From assembly GCF_000162875.1 (NCBI RefSeq), contig NZ_GG700630.1, forward strand, positions 384,325 through 448,324: a stretch of 64,000 bases of DNA. The letters run 5' to 3'. Within the stretch, counting starts at the first letter, position 1, and each line of letters begins with the position of its first letter. This document shows, piece by piece, positions 51,343 through 60,058 of the stretch. The translations under genes were made by a program, and so were the position numbers. Origin of the DNA: Slackia exigua ATCC 700122. GTDB lineage: Bacteria > Actinomycetota > Coriobacteriia > Coriobacteriales > Eggerthellaceae. Under the pieces are notes generated by a model that did not search any database, was not told where the DNA came from, and worked only from the letters and a program-made list of their open reading frames with translations.

Positions 51343-52630
51343 GTGGCAACCTCCTTGGAAACAGCGGCTTGATGACCGGCGCGGTCCAGGTCTTGATCGC
51401 ATCCATGTTCGGCGAATAGATGCGCATATACAGATGGAAACCGCCGTCGCCGACCGGGAGCCAGTTCGTCGCATCCGCCGGCGCGTCCTTCGACAGGATC
51501 ACATCCGCAGATCCATCGTCATTCACCTTCAGACCGGAACGATCGTTGATGCAGTAGCGGTCGATCGGATTGTCGATCAGGAAATCATCGTCGCCATATG
51601 CGGTGATCGACCAGAAGCCGCCGTCAAGGACCTGCGGATAGCTTTCGAAGTGAAGCATGTATGACTTCTCGCCCGTCAAAGCATTCTCGTCAGCATCCTT
51701 CTCCGTCCTGGGATACAGCGCGACCTCCACGGTGTTCGCCCCAAGCCCCGCGATCGCAACCAGCGCACGATAGGCGTATTCCGTGCCGAAATCTCCGATC
51801 GGCGCGCCGAAATAGCTCCACTGCCCCAGCCGGTTCGAAAACCTCATGCCCTCTGCCGCAAGCTTCGGCCGGAGGCCTTTCAACATCTCCTGCCAACCTG
51901 CCTGAATATCGCCGGTCAGAACAGACGCGTCGAATTCCATACCGGGACCCACGTGGACCGCCGCGAGCTTTTCCAGCATTCCCGCATCGACGGCGGACGG
52001 CGGATTCTTCTCCATCAGCGCATTCGCCTTTTTAAAGAACGTGACGGGATCCAGGGAAAGAACCTTGTCGATGGGAACGCAGTCGTTCTCTTTCCGATAG
52101 CTCCCCTTCGGGGGCCGATACGTCCCTCCTCCCAGATAGGCGGAAAGCGGCCTGAGAAGCATCTTCGCCTGAACGGCATGCACATTCGGAAGATCCACCT
52201 TGCCGGAAAGCACCGTTCTGGTAATGGACCACGCCATGGCGGTAGGCACATCGATGCGGATCACATCGTCCGGCAGGTCGCCGCTCCAGGTAGAGAGCGT
52301 GATGGCATAGGTTCCGGCCCGATCAAGAACGGCAGCGGTGTTCGTCCAGGCATCAAGCACCTGCACCTTGCAGAAGCGGTCTGTTTCCGGAAGCACATAG
52401 ACGATCGGCTCGTCGCTCAGGTCGTACCACACCTGTGAATAGACGGTATCCACATTGGGACTTACCACATTTTTGAACTGCGCATTGGCCAGCGCTGCAC
52501 CGTGCATGAACTGATTCATGGGAGCTTTGCCGGGTACGGCTTCTTCCGTATTCGTTGCGGAAGCCTGCGTCGCATCCATCAGCACCAGGGGAAATGCATA
52601 TATGTAAGCCGCTTCGATGGTTTCCCGCAC
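51335..52630 (-). CDS. DUF1254/DUF1214 domain protein
   Basis: Predicted 431-residue protein with DUF1254 (EAAYIYAFPLVLMDATQAS, NVDTVYSQVWYDLSDEPIVY) followed by DUF1214 (GPGMEFDASVL, AYRALVAIAGLGANTVEVAL, RYCINDRSGLKVNDDGSADV). Such proteins are widespread, usually secreted; no signal peptide is seen here, so it may be cytoplasmic. The function of the family is not established. GTG 52630 has AAAGGAG upstream. It is co-transcribed with the hydrolase. Confidence 0.85.
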   Translation of the reverse strand: MRETIEAAYIYAFPLVLMDATQASATNTEEAVPGKAPMNQFMHGAALANAQFKNVVSPNVDTVYSQVWYDLSDEPIVYVLPETDRFCKVQVLDAWTNTAAVLDRAGTYAITLSTWSGDLPDDVIRIDVPTAMAWSITRTVLSGKVDLPNVHAVQAKMLLRPLSAYLGGGTYRPPKGSYRKENDCVPIDKVLSLDPVTFFKKANALMEKNPPSAVDAGMLEKLAAVHVGPGMEFDASVLTGDIQAGWQEMLKGLRPKLAAEGMRFSNRLGQWSYFGAPIGDFGTEYAYRALVAIAGLGANTVEVALYPRTEKDADENALTGEKSYMLHFESYPQVLDGGFWSITAYGDDDFLIDNPIDRYCINDRSGLKVNDDGSADVILSKDAPADATNWLPVGDGGFHLYMRIYSPNMDAIKTWTAPVIKPLFPRRLPHG

Positions 52631-52774
52631 GTTCTTCTCCTTTCCTTATGGGGAACGCCTTGATCGACATCAGGTTAAGAGTGAAAAGCATCCAATATAG
52701 CCCGAAGAAGGAAACGCTATGACAGGCAGCTTGAGACCAAGCGGAGCAGCGCTCCCCTTCTATCCTATCGAGAC

Positions 52775-53941
52775 CTACATGCTCTCTTTGAGGATTCGAC
52801 GGACGTCGTCCTTGGTCAAGGCCTTATAGCCGCCCTTCAGAAGGAAGGTTCCGTTGACGATGTCGTCAAGATCGTCCTCGGTGGCGCCCAGCTCGGACAA
52901 ACTCATGGCAAGACCCAGTTCGTGCATCCAAGCTTCCATAGCGCCCAAACCTTCCTCGGCAACCTCGCGATCGGTCTTTCCCGCCGCATCGACACACCAG
53001 ACCTGCGTGGCGAAACGCACGAATTTCGGCAGGCCGGCCTCCATGATGAAGCGGTAATACGGCAGGCTCACGGCTGAAAGCGTCATGCCATGGGTCGCAT
53101 CGGTCACGCCGCCGACCGCATGACCGATCATATGCACCATCCAGTCGGTTGTCTTACCGCGCGAGAGCAACGTGTTCAAAGCCCAGGTAGAAGCCCACAT
53201 AAGGTTACTGCGCGCCTCGTAATCCCGATCGTTCTTCGCAGCGACGCGGCCGTTGTCGACAATGCAGCGCATCAGTCCCTCGGCAAGATAGTCGCTCGCA
53301 CTGTTGTCGAAGTCGCTGAAATACTGCTCGCAGATGTGGTTGAACGAATCATAGATGCCCGCAACGACCTGCCTGTGAGGCAGGCTCAGCGTGAACTGCG
53401 GATTCAGGATGGCGAAACGCGGCATGCCCTCGACGCCGAAGCCATATTCGACCTTGATCTTCGCCTCAGGATCGGTGATGACGGCGTTGGCGTTCATCTC
53501 CGACCCGGTTCCCGCCATGGTAAGCACGCAGCCAACGGGGACGATTTCGCAGTCTACATCCTCGGAGCGCACGAAGTATTTCTCCCACGGGTCGTCGTCG
53601 CAGTTGATCGACGCAGCTACGGCCTTGGAATAATCGCACACCGAACCTCCGCCGACGGCCAGAAGCATATCGGCCCGCGCGGCACGAGCGATCGCGACGC
53701 CTTCACGCAGTTTCTCGACCGTCGGGTTCGCCATGACGCCGCTGATTTCGGCCACGGTCTTGCCTGCTGCGCGCAAAAGAGACATGACCTGGTCGTAAAC
53801 GCCGTTTCGCTTGATGGAGCCGACGCCGTAAACCACGACGACATTGCCGCCGTAGGCTTCGAGCTCGACCTTAAGGCCGTCGAGGGCATCCTCGCCGAAA
53901 TAGAGCTTCGTGGGGTTGTGGTAGGTGAATGTTCCGCGCAT
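52775..53941 (-). CDS. Iron-containing alcohol dehydrogenase (butanol dehydrogenase-like)
   Basis: Predicted 388-residue group III alcohol dehydrogenase. The cofactor-binding GGGSVCDYSKAVA, TMAGTGSEMNANAV and metal ligands (Asp and His in GIYDSFNHICEQYF; His residues in MVHMIGHAVGG and DATHG) are present. It interconverts alcohols and aldehydes with NAD(P)H in the cytoplasm; the substrate is not clear, though the BDH/YqhD subgroup accepts many aldehydes. ATG 53941 is chosen because AAAGGA lies at suitable distance; ATG 53950 sits directly on it. It is 144 bases upstream of the DUF1254 gene on the same strand. Confidence 0.9.
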   Translation of the reverse strand: MRGTFTYHNPTKLYFGEDALDGLKVELEAYGGNVVVVYGVGSIKRNGVYDQVMSLLRAAGKTVAEISGVMANPTVEKLREGVAIARAARADMLLAVGGGSVCDYSKAVAASINCDDDPWEKYFVRSEDVDCEIVPVGCVLTMAGTGSEMNANAVITDPEAKIKVEYGFGVEGMPRFAILNPQFTLSLPHRQVVAGIYDSFNHICEQYFSDFDNSASDYLAEGLMRCIVDNGRVAAKNDRDYEARSNLMWASTWALNTLLSRGKTTDWMVHMIGHAVGGVTDATHGMTLSAVSLPYYRFIMEAGLPKFVRFATQVWCVDAAGKTDREVAEEGLGAMEAWMHELGLAMSLSELGATEDDLDDIVNGTFLLKGGYKALTKDDVRRILKESM

Positions 53942-54135
53942 GGCACCCATCCTTTACTGTCTCTGGATCATTGCAGCTACGTACACTACATTGCGGAATG
54001 CGCGTCGCGTCAAGTACTAATCGGGTGGTACCAGCCATAACGACCACGAAAAGGAATGCCGCAGTGTGTTTCCTGGCCTCACACAGGTTGATCTCATTGA
54101 ACAGGCAATCGCGTTGGGACGAGTCTGGCTTTAAA

Positions 54136-54161
54136 AGATAGTTAGTTTATACTAACTATCT
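54136..54161 (+). promoter_or_regulatory. 11-bp perfect palindrome upstream of P1B-ATPase operon
   Basis: AGATAGTTAGT-TTAT-ACTAACTATCT. The core TTAGTTTATACTAA (54142-54155) is TTAG-N6-CTAA, as upstream of the PPTase and MFS genes. Located 40 bases before the DUF6110 gene. A metal-responsive repressor site is likely. Confidence 0.65.
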
Positions 54162-54201
54162 AACTGCGGAGCAAAACGCACGGCAAGGTTAGGAGGACAC
54201 T

Positions 54202-54519
54202 ATGCATCCTGCATGGCTTGTCGGCATCGGCGTCTTGGTCGGAACAGCGGGCCTCAAGGTGCTCAAGAGCAAGCCCGCGAAGCAGCTCTACGTGGATGCG
54301 CTGGTAGGCGGCATGCAAGTGAGGGAGACTGCCAGCACGCTGGTCGATGAGGCCAAGGCGGAGTTCGACGACCTGATGGCAGAGGCCGAGTACGCCAGAA
54401 ACGGCGATGACGTCCCCTCCGACGACGTTTCCTCCGACAAGGCAAGCTCGGAAGAAGAGCCGTCTACCACGTCGACCGCGACCCCCAAGACAGCGACGAA
54501 ACACGCGGCGAAGAAATAG
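54202..54519 (+). CDS. DUF6110-family small membrane protein
   Basis: Predicted 105-residue protein with one N-terminal hydrophobic helix (AWLVGIGVLVGTAGLKVL), an amphipathic middle (QVRETASTLVDEAKAEFDDL) and an acidic, Ser/Thr-rich tail ending in Lys residues. DUF6110 proteins commonly sit immediately upstream of P-type ATPases in Coriobacteria and Firmicutes and may be partner or chaperone subunits. A GTTAGGAGG ribosome site precedes it. It is eight bases from the ATPase gene. Confidence 0.78.
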   Translation: MHPAWLVGIGVLVGTAGLKVLKSKPAKQLYVDALVGGMQVRETASTLVDEAKAEFDDLMAEAEYARNGDDVPSDDVSSDKASSEEEPSTTSTATPKTATKHAAKK

Positions 54520-54527
54520 CGTGCGTC

Positions 54528-56666
54528 ATGCGGTACCTCATCGCACATGAGACTCCAGGACGCATCCGATTCGACCTGCGCGGCAAGATTCCCGAGACGG
54601 ATGCCGTCGCTTTTGAGGAGCTGTTCAGCCAGCTCGATTCCGTAAAACGTGCAGATGCCTACCCCAAAGCGGGATATCTCGCGATAACATACCGCGCTGC
54701 CACGAAGCGGGAATTGCGCGATGCGCGCAGACGCGTCATCGAGAAGATGGACGCCCTCTCCTATTCCGAGATAAAGCAGTGGGAACCTGCGGATTCCGTC
54801 GCCTTGGCACCGCGTCCCCGCCACCTCATCAGCAGCGTTGCGACGATGCTTGTCCTACAGCTTCTCAGGCGCATCCTCCTCCCCCGCCCCCTACGGCTCG
54901 TTTGGACCATCGTCAGCGCACTTCCCTTCTGGACGCTGGGACTTAAGTCGCTTCTGAACAAGCGTTTGGATGTTCCCGTGCTTGATGCGGCCGCAATCAC
55001 CTTGGGGCTTCTGCAGGGCAAACCCGACACGTCCTCGAACATCATGCTCCTTCTCAATGCCGATGATGCGCTCGAAAACTACACGCATCGACGCAGTGAA
55101 AGCGGTCTGATCCGTTCCCTGCTCACGATTCCGAGCAAGGCGCGGCGCGCCTTCGAATCGGGCGACGAGCGCGATGTCGAGATTGCGGACCTGCATATCG
55201 GCGATGTCATCGTCGTACGCCTTGGAGAGCAGATTCCCGTCGACGGCACCGTCATACGGGGCACCGCCGCAGTCAACCAAAGCTCGCTTACCGGCGAGCC
55301 GCTCGCCGTCACCCGCGAGGTCGGCGACACGGTCTATGCGGGAACCGCGCTTGAAGAGGGCGAGATCTTCGTGCGGGTGGAAGACGACCCTCATGCTAGC
55401 AAGCTGCGCAATATCATCACGATGGTCGAGCAGTCCGAATCGCTCAAGTCGTCCGATCAGCGTCATGTCGAACAGATGGCCGACGCGCTCGTGCCGTGGA
55501 ATTTCCTCCTGGCCGGCACCGTCGCGCTCGTGACGCGCAACCTGTCCAAGGTGTCGGGAGCGCTCATGGTCGACTACTCGTGCGCCCTGAGGCTTACCGG
55601 CTCCATCGCGGTCATGGCGGCGCAACGCGAAAGCGCGCAACACGGTTTCGTGGTGAAGGGATCGCGCTACTTCGATCATATGGCCGAGGCCGACACCATC
55701 GTCTTCGACAAGACCGGGACGCTCACGACGTCCGCCCCCGAGGTGGAAAGCGTTGTGGCGTATGGCGGATGGAGCAGAGACGAGGCATTGAGGCTCGCCG
55801 CCTGCCTGGAAGAGCACTTTCCGCATCCGCTGGCGCGCGCCGTGGTCAACAAGGCATTCGAAGAGGGCCTCGAGCATCGTGAGGAGCATGCGGGCGTCGA
55901 ATATATCGTCGCGCACGGCATCGTAAGCTCGCTGCGGGGCAAGCGCGTCGTGCTCGGCAGCGAACGCTTCGTCATCGAACAGGAGCAGGTCGCCGTCACA
56001 GCAGATGAGCTCGATGAGATACACGCGCACGCCGCGGGGATGTCGCCGCTGTTTCTGTCGGTCGACCGCCGGCTGCGCGGCGTCATCTACATCAAGGACC
56101 CGCTGAAGAGAACCGCCAGGCGCGTAATCGAGGAGCTCCACGAAGAGGGTTTCGAACACGTGATCATGCTCACTGGAGACAACCGCAAGAGCGCCGAGCG
56201 CATCGCGCGGGAATGCGGAATCACCGAATACCGTGCGGATCTGCTCCCCGAGGACAAGTATACGATCATCCAGGAACTGCAGAATGCCGGACGCAAAGTG
56301 TGCATGGTGGGAGATGGAGTCAACGACTCTCCTGCGCTTTCCGTCTCGCACGTGAGCATCGCGATGAAGGCGGGAAGCTCCATAGCACGCGAGGCCGCCG
56401 ATATCGCCCTGCTCTCCGATGATTTGGAATCGCTCGTGGAGTTGCGGAGGCTCTCACGCATGCTCGATAAGCGCATGCGACACGGCTATAACACGGCAAT
56501 CGCGGTGAACACGCTGCTTATCGCACTCGGAATCATCGGAGCGATCAAACCGACGCTGGGCTCGCTGCTCCACAACGGCACGACGATTGCGCTTTCCGCC
56601 TTCAACACCCGTCGCTATCTGCCTAAGGAGACTAAGCGCGTGGATATCGACCATCCTATCGCGTGA
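54528..56666 (+). CDS. Heavy-metal P1B-type ATPase with altered transmembrane motif
   Basis: Predicted 712-residue metal-transporting P-type ATPase. An N-terminal HMA-like fold (TPGRIRFDLRGKIPETDAVA) lacks the CxxC metal site. Actuator SLTGEP, phosphorylation DKTGTLT, the HP locus in FPHPLARAVV, and the hinge GDGVNDSPAL are present. The membrane metal motif, normally CPC, CPH or SPC, reads SCAL in VDYSCALRL, so no Pro and a single Cys. This subgroup is common beside DUF6110; its metal is uncertain. The operator-like palindrome upstream matches those of the metallophore operon, so a role in metal homeostasis such as efflux is plausible. Confidence 0.86.
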   Translation: MRYLIAHETPGRIRFDLRGKIPETDAVAFEELFSQLDSVKRADAYPKAGYLAITYRAATKRELRDARRRVIEKMDALSYSEIKQWEPADSVALAPRPRHLISSVATMLVLQLLRRILLPRPLRLVWTIVSALPFWTLGLKSLLNKRLDVPVLDAAAITLGLLQGKPDTSSNIMLLLNADDALENYTHRRSESGLIRSLLTIPSKARRAFESGDERDVEIADLHIGDVIVVRLGEQIPVDGTVIRGTAAVNQSSLTGEPLAVTREVGDTVYAGTALEEGEIFVRVEDDPHASKLRNIITMVEQSESLKSSDQRHVEQMADALVPWNFLLAGTVALVTRNLSKVSGALMVDYSCALRLTGSIAVMAAQRESAQHGFVVKGSRYFDHMAEADTIVFDKTGTLTTSAPEVESVVAYGGWSRDEALRLAACLEEHFPHPLARAVVNKAFEEGLEHREEHAGVEYIVAHGIVSSLRGKRVVLGSERFVIEQEQVAVTADELDEIHAHAAGMSPLFLSVDRRLRGVIYIKDPLKRTARRVIEELHEEGFEHVIMLTGDNRKSAERIARECGITEYRADLLPEDKYTIIQELQNAGRKVCMVGDGVNDSPALSVSHVSIAMKAGSSIAREAADIALLSDDLESLVELRRLSRMLDKRMRHGYNTAIAVNTLLIALGIIGAIKPTLGSLLHNGTTIALSAFNTRRYLPKETKRVDIDHPIA

Positions 56667-56741
56667 GGTTTGGGCAGACTTCTTTACAGCACACCCATCT
56701 CCGCTCCGCCACACCCCGATGCGGTACAATTAATTCATGAA

Positions 56742-56785
56742 GCCGAACTTGTGACGCCATCGCGACACGAGTTCGGCTCTATTTG
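56742..56785 (+). terminator. Terminator after P1B-ATPase
   Basis: GCCGAACTTGTG / CACGAGTTCGGC, a 12-bp stem with one mismatch and 12-base loop, followed by TCTATTTG. Confidence 0.7.
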
Positions 56786-56941
56786 TCTCTCTCCAGACGC
56801 ATGGGCTTTATCCGAGAAAGCCTTCCGTTATGAAGAGCTTCATCGAATCCATTGCGCCATATCGAGTGCGCAGTATAACTTGCTGCTTCGCCATAAGTCA
56901 GGCTCGGATCCTCCGATACGTCGACGGCTATCCTTGACAGA

Positions 56942-56969
56942 AAACCATCCCCGCGCATGCGGGGTGCAC
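56942..56969 (-). repeat. Solitary degenerate CRISPR repeat
   Basis: CATCCCCGCGCATGCGGGG followed by TGCAC matches the array repeat at 24 of 28 positions (first bases AAAC in place of GGAT, and one T for A). It lies 1,037 bases beyond the distal end of the array, with no neighbouring repeat. Confidence 0.7.
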
Positions 56970-56982
56970 CGCGCTCAGGAAG

Positions 56983-57207
56983 ATGAACACCGATAGGTTT
57001 GCTGCGGAAAAATCGAGACTGAAATTGGACAGGGCCATCGAATCCGCGTCTCTTCATCCAAAACAGGAGGCTACCGTAACAGGAGACCCATCGACCCTGC
57101 ACCCAGAAGGCCTGGCCGTGTGCGTAGAGCTGGCGTATAATGGCGAGATAGGAAAATCCCAGTTCATACCATATGTCATGGAAGAATTGAGAAGGAGGCT
57201 CTCGTAA
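56983..57207 (+). CDS. Small hypothetical protein (possible phage remnant)
   Basis: Predicted 74-residue protein (LDRAIESASLHPKQEATVTG, VCVELAYNGEIGKSQFIPYV). No family recognised. It starts 13 bases after the solitary CRISPR repeat with a weak AGGAAG site and its stop overlaps the next frame as TAATA. The pair looks like part of a phage or plasmid gene set. Confidence 0.45.
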   Translation: MNTDRFAAEKSRLKLDRAIESASLHPKQEATVTGDPSTLHPEGLAVCVELAYNGEIGKSQFIPYVMEELRRRLS

Positions 57208-57395
57208 TATCGCGAATCTTGCCGGAAGCTCCATTCTTCCGCAAGCTTCTTGAGAAGCATGGAGCCGATTATGTGTTTTCCGCATTCTTCGACGAGAACC
57301 TCGATCCGCTACCCGACGCCCCGGAAGAGCTCAAGAAGGAGATCGGGCTGCTCCGCTCCGAATGCGGACCAAGGCTTAGAAATCTAACCGAATAG
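57207..57395 (+). CDS. Small hypothetical protein with apparent ATA start
   Basis: A 62-codon frame with protein-like sequence (RILPEAPFFRKLLEKHGADY, then VFSAFFDENLDPLPDAPEEL). AAGGAGG lies eight bases before ATA 57207, exactly where ATG is expected, and the stop of the preceding gene overlaps as TAATA instead of the common TAATG. Either ATA is a rare start or the start codon has mutated. Function not recognised. Confidence 0.45.
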   Translation: MSRILPEAPFFRKLLEKHGADYVFSAFFDENLDPLPDAPEELKKEIGLLRSECGPRLRNLTE

Positions 57396-57431
57396 CCTCA
57401 TAAGCAATCCAACCGAATAGCGATCATCCAG

Positions 57432-57455
57432 GCCCCGCTCCGGCGGGGCTTTTTC
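57432..57455 (+). terminator. Rho-independent terminator
   Basis: Stem GCCCCGC-TCCG-GCGGGGC followed by TTTTT. Confidence 0.75.
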
Positions 57456-57600
57456 GTGCCCGGGTGACGCGCGCAGCATCATCTCATCATCGCACGGGCC
57501 GAGCGCAGAGGCCCACGGACATCGCGCGGGCCGCGAGCGCAGAGCGACGACGCCAGCGGGCAGTGAAGCCCGAAACAAACTCGACGAGACAGGAGCAGGC

Positions 57601-58006
57601 ATGCACGGAGAAGGCGAGGGCCAGGGATCGGCCCAAGGGCAGCAGCAAAGGGGCGGGGCAGCCCAGCCAGGAGCAGCAGATCGCGCGCATCGTGAGCGAG
57701 CAGATGGGCAAGCAGCTCACCCCGATCATGGAGTCGCTGCGCGCCATCGCGCCGCAGACCCCCGCAGGGAACGACGGGGACGCGAAAGGCGCCGCTGCCA
57801 AGGCCGCCGACGACCTCGAGGCCGTCATTGCCCGCCACGCCGACGAGGCGAAGAGATGGGCCGTGGAGCACGAGCTGCTCACGGGCGGATGCGTAGACGC
57901 GCAGGCCGCGATGGCCCATATCGACATGACCGGGGCGAAGCTCGCCGACGACGGGACGCTCGAAGGCGTCGACGTCAAGGCCCTCGCCGAGAAATGCCCG
58001 TACCTG
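57601..58006 (+). pseudogene. Phage scaffolding-like (GP20-type) protein, frameshifted and cut by CRISPR array
   Basis: From ATG 57601 (GGAGC upstream) the first frame reads MHGEGEGQGSAQGQQQ, then near 57655-57670 a frame change is needed to continue as EQQIARIVSEQMGKQLTPIM. The later sequence (AKRWAVEHELLTGGCVDAQA, then MTGAKLADDGTLEGVDVKAL and EKCPYL) resembles the C-terminal part of phage minor structural/scaffolding GP20 proteins. The frame runs directly into the first CRISPR repeat. It appears to be a prophage relic adjoining the array. Confidence 0.55.
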
Positions 58007-59137
58007 GGGTCATCCCCGCGTATGCGGGGAGCACCGCCGTTGTCGGCGAAGAGGCATACGAGGGTAGGGATCATCCCCGCGCATGCGGGGAGCACAAGCT
58101 CGGCCATGGATTCGCGCATCTGCGACAGGGATCATCCCCGCGCATGCGGGGAGCACTAGGTATAGCCGCCGGTCTGGTTCATGGTGTTGGGATCATCCCC
58201 GCGCATGCGGGGAGCACCTACCCCTGCTCATGATCGACCTCCACATCCGGGGATCATCCCCGCGCATGCGGGGAGCACCCGAATCGGGCGAGAAGATGTT
58301 CGACCTTATCAGGGATCATCCCCGCGCATGCGGGGAGCACGTCGTCTGGTCGAAGCATGCGGGAGGCTGGTAGGGATCATCCCCGCGCATGCGGGGAGCA
58401 CCGGCGCGTTGCATCACACCTTTGCTCTTGCGTAGGATCATCCCCGCGCATGCGGGGAGCACTTTATTCGCCCAGGTCTCAGTGCCATTATATCCAGGAT
58501 CATCCCCGCGCATGCGGGGAGCACGGAGACCCCGACCTCGGCGCCGCGCAGGACAAAGGATCATCCCCGCGCATGCGGGGAGCACGAAGGCGATGCTTCC
58601 GAAAGCTCCGCTTGGATGGGATCATCCCCGCGCATGCGGGGAGCACTTCATCCGGTAGCGCCATACGTACTTCATGACGGGATCATCCCCGCGCATGCGG
58701 GGAGCACTTGCGCACGCGCTTGATTGTCGCATCGTAGCCGGGATCATCCCCGCGCATGCGGGGAGCACAAGGAGGGGGCTTGGCAGCAACGCCGATACAT
58801 ACGGATCATCCCCGCGCATGCGGGGAGCACGGGTTCGGCAGTTCGGTCGCGAACCATCCGGTGGGATCATCCCCGCGCATGCGGGGAGCACATCGAAAGT
58901 TCTCCTGTACACGTCTACGACGAGGGATCATCCCCGCGCATGCGGGGAGCACCGCGGGCGATCCTCTCTGCCCTCGCGCGCTCCGGGATCATCCCCGCGC
59001 ATGCGGGGAGCACGCATTGCGTCGGCTCCCGTTGGCCCGCCGGGGGGGATCATCCCCGCGCATGCGGGGAGCACGTGGACTCCCCCGCGGGGGAGACGAA
59101 CGGCGTGGGGGATCATCCCCGCGCATGCGGGGAGCAC
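58007..59137 (-). CRISPR. Type I-E CRISPR array, 19 repeats and 18 spacers
   Basis: Nineteen 28-bp repeats (plus strand GGATCATCCCCGCGCATGCG then GGGAGCAC; minus strand begins GTGCTCCCCGC) spaced 61-63 bases apart, giving spacers of 33-35 bases. Starts run from 58007 to 59110. The repeat nearest position 58007 is degenerate (GGGTC at the start and T for C in the stem), as expected for the distal end; the leader end is 59137, next to cas2. The CCCCGC-GCAT-GCGGGG stem fits Cas6e processing. Spacers look diverse with no obvious duplicates. Confidence 0.97.
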
Positions 59138-59180
59138 ACTAAATCATCCCAGTTCAATATAGCCCATCGTTAATACTAAA
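59138..59180 (-). promoter_or_regulatory. CRISPR leader (short)
   Basis: Only 43 AT-rich bases separate the cas2 stop from the first repeat. The functional leader probably extends into the 3' end of cas2, which is also AT-rich here. Confidence 0.5.
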
Positions 59181-60056
59181 TCAGTTTTCATTCAGTTTAA
59201 CAAGAAGGCAATGCGTCAATCTACAATCGGAAAGTGCCCTGTGAGGTTGTCTATTTTCAAGGTGCAGGCGTTCAGCTAAAGAACTCAGCCGATGATCCGA
59301 TATTTGCGGCAACTTCTTCCTAGCCAATGCAAGCGTATCAAGATAATCATTGTCAAAATCATCCCAATCAAGCTCTTCACAAGCAGACTGAATGAACCCG
59401 ATATCGAATTCGGCATTGTGGGCAACAATTAGATCGTCGCTCACGAATTCTAAAAAATTCATGAGCGCATTTTCTAGTATCAGGCCCTCGGCCATCAGTC
59501 TGCTATGGCTCAACCCGGTCAATTTGGCGATTGCGTCGGACAGCTCTCCCCCGCAACGAACCAGGCATTGAAAAGCATCGGTTTCTCTTCCTCCGCGCAC
59601 TCGAATGGCGGCAAGCTCGATTATCTCGTCCTTGTTAGGGTTAAGACCCGTCGTCTCAATATCGACGACCACATATTCACTTGGCAGTTCGAAATCTCTA
59701 TTTGGCTTTCTGCCTTTTTTCTTCGAGAAGCGGGATGCCTCGCTCCATCTCAGGCGCTTCTTCCCCAGCGACTTCGTCCTTGCAGAACTCGGCCTCATCA
59801 TGAGCTTTAGGCCGTCAAAATCAATGGGCTCCCATGTAGTGTTGTGAATACGAAAGTCATGTCGCTGCTCATTGCGAACCGAATAGACCATCGTTGCTCG
59901 GCCGCTCTTGCATTCCTTGCACACGCGCTCCCATAGTCTATCGCGCACGCGAGCACTAACTTGCCCGACATACACCCCCATGCTTATTTCTTGAAGCCAC
60001 TTGGTCAAATCCCCTCGCAATGCAAGAGGGCATTTCTCGAGCGTAATGACAACCAT
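59181..60056 (-). CDS. cas2: Cas2e fused to DEDDh (DnaQ-like) exonuclease
   Basis: Predicted 291-residue fusion. Residues 1-95 are Cas2e (VVITLEKCPLALRGDLTKWL, VYVGQVSARVRDRLWERV), the structural part of the Cas1-Cas2 integrase. Residues about 125-291 are a DnaQ-type 3'-5' exonuclease with ExoI DIETTG, ExoII AHNAEFDIGF and ExoIII HRALSD. Such Cas2-DnaQ fusions are known in some type I-E systems and trim prespacer 3' ends before integration. The gene follows cas1 by two bases and adjoins the array leader. Confidence 0.93.
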   Translation of the reverse strand: MVVITLEKCPLALRGDLTKWLQEISMGVYVGQVSARVRDRLWERVCKECKSGRATMVYSVRNEQRHDFRIHNTTWEPIDFDGLKLMMRPSSARTKSLGKKRLRWSEASRFSKKKGRKPNRDFELPSEYVVVDIETTGLNPNKDEIIELAAIRVRGGRETDAFQCLVRCGGELSDAIAKLTGLSHSRLMAEGLILENALMNFLEFVSDDLIVAHNAEFDIGFIQSACEELDWDDFDNDYLDTLALARKKLPQISDHRLSSLAERLHLENRQPHRALSDCRLTHCLLVKLNEN

Positions 60057-60058
60057 TC

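Noticed and set aside
56779-57285. A 168-residue minus-strand frame
   Set aside because: It is antisense to two plus-strand frames with better protein-like content and ribosome sites, and shows no recognisable domain.
58083-59173. Several plus-strand frames with repeated SSPRMRGA or DHPRACGEH
   Set aside because: These are translations of the CRISPR repeats, not proteins.
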